Assembly (NCBI GenBank): GCA_017458865.1
Contig: JAFSZW010000301.1
Location: 1 to 5,541 of the forward strand
DNA: 5,541 nucleotides
Source of the DNA: Clostridia bacterium
Lineage (GTDB): Bacteria > Bacillota > Clostridia > Christensenellales > Aristaeellaceae
Direction of reading: 5' to 3'
Every line of letters begins with the position of its first letter. The stretch's first letter is position 1. Shown here piece after piece: positions 4,973 through 5,541 of the stretch. Below the pieces are notes generated by a model that had not been told where the DNA came from, searched no databases, and saw only the letters and a list, made by a program, of their open reading frames with translations. Both the position numbers and the translations under genes were made by a program.

Positions 4973-5541
4973 ATGAAGCGTATGATTGCAACTGGCATTC
5001 AGGACTTCGAAGAAATCCAGGTGAATAAAAGCTTTTATATTGATAAGACAGATTTTATCAGGGAATGGTGGAATGGACGCGATGTAGTAACCCTGATCAC
5101 CCGTCCCCGGCGCTTCGGAAAGACGCTGAACATGTCCATGTTGAACTGCTTTTTTTCGAACAGATATGCTGAACGTGGTGATCTGTTTGAGGGCCTGAAG
5201 GTCTGGGAAGACCCGGACATGCGGGAACAGCAGGGAAAATGGCCGGTGATCTTTTTAAGTTTTGCAGGGGTGAAGGGGAGAACCATCGAAAGCACGCTTT
5301 TCCAGATAAAAGCAGAGGTGACCAGACTGTTTGCAAGCTATCCGGAACTGTACCGCTGTGATCTGCTTGAAGCGAGCGAAAGGAAGGCACTGCACAAAAT
5401 TGACGGGGATATGTCTGATGATACAGCTGAGATGTCCCTTGGCTTTTTATCCTCTCTGCTGGAGAAGGTGTACAGGAAAAAGGTGCTGATTTTCCTGGAT
5501 GAATATGATACGCCGCTGCAGGAAGCGTATGTGAACGGATA
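4973..5541 (+). CDS. AAA-ATPase-like protein (DUF1703-type family), N-terminal part only
   Basis: The frame is open for 189 codons from ATG 4973 and runs off the right edge. GGAGGTGG (4960-4967) just upstream is an excellent ribosome-binding site. The start (MKRMIATGIQDFEEI), FYIDKTDFI (21-29), the modified P-loop RPRRFGKT (44-51), LFEGLKVWED (71-80) and the Walker B VLIFLDEYDTP (171-181, with D176/E177) are hallmarks of the family annotated 'AAA-ATPase-like' (AAA-ATPase_like, PF09820). Full members are usually ~500-600 residues and often end in a PD-(D/E)XK nuclease-like domain, which would lie beyond this window. The biological role is not established; such genes are often multi-copy in gut anaerobes. 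GC counted by hand is about 45% over 4981-5220 against about 60% over 3241-3480 of the ABC-F gene, suggesting different origin. There is no membrane segment or signal peptide in the visible part. Confidence 0.85.
   Translation, partial: MKRMIATGIQDFEEIQVNKSFYIDKTDFIREWWNGRDVVTLITRPRRFGKTLNMSMLNCFFSNRYAERGDLFEGLKVWEDPDMREQQGKWPVIFLSFAGVKGRTIESTLFQIKAEVTRLFASYPELYRCDLLEASERKALHKIDGDMSDDTAEMSLGFLSSLLEKVYRKKVLIFLDEYDTPLQEAYVNG

Overview
The window looks like chromosomal DNA of a low- to mid-GC Gram-positive bacterium, most likely an anaerobic gut Bacillota (Clostridia or Erysipelotrichia type). The clues are strong AGGAGG/GGAGG ribosome-binding sites, sigma-A-like TATAAT boxes, an ABC-F protein of the Bacillus YdiF type, and an 'AAA-ATPase-like' gene of a kind often multi-copy in gut anaerobes. 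This placement is inference; nothing in the window fixes a genus.

Layout. Positions 1-1386 (minus strand) hold most of a PreA-like dihydropyrimidine dehydrogenase/dihydroorotate-dehydrogenase-family flavoprotein. Its C-terminus is cut by the left edge. It carries an extra N-terminal cysteine-rich domain absent from E. coli PreA. A 787-nt gene-free stretch (1387-2173) separates it from the next gene. This stretch holds a minus-strand promoter about 250 nt upstream of the preA-like start, inverted repeats enclosing that promoter, short repeats, a strong 32-nt hairpin, a patch resembling the 3' end of RNase P RNA on the minus strand, and a plus-strand promoter with a ~115-nt leader.

Positions 2174-4087 (plus) encode a complete YdiF-type ABC-F translation factor. 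Uridine kinase (udk, 4144-4785) follows 56 nt later and is probably co-transcribed. A hairpin and a new promoter separate udk from the 5' part of an AAA-ATPase-like gene (4973 to the right edge), which has clearly lower GC.

Function. The two outer metabolic genes both concern pyrimidines: PreA-type enzymes reduce uracil/thymine, and Udk phosphorylates uridine and cytidine. The ABC-F protein acts on the ribosome. A pyrimidine theme is possible, but preA and udk are divergent and not in one operon. The last gene looks like an unrelated, probably mobile or lineage-specific insertion. The window is largely ordinary housekeeping sequence. The most unusual parts are the domain architecture of the preA-like protein and the structured 1.5-2.0 kb intergenic region.
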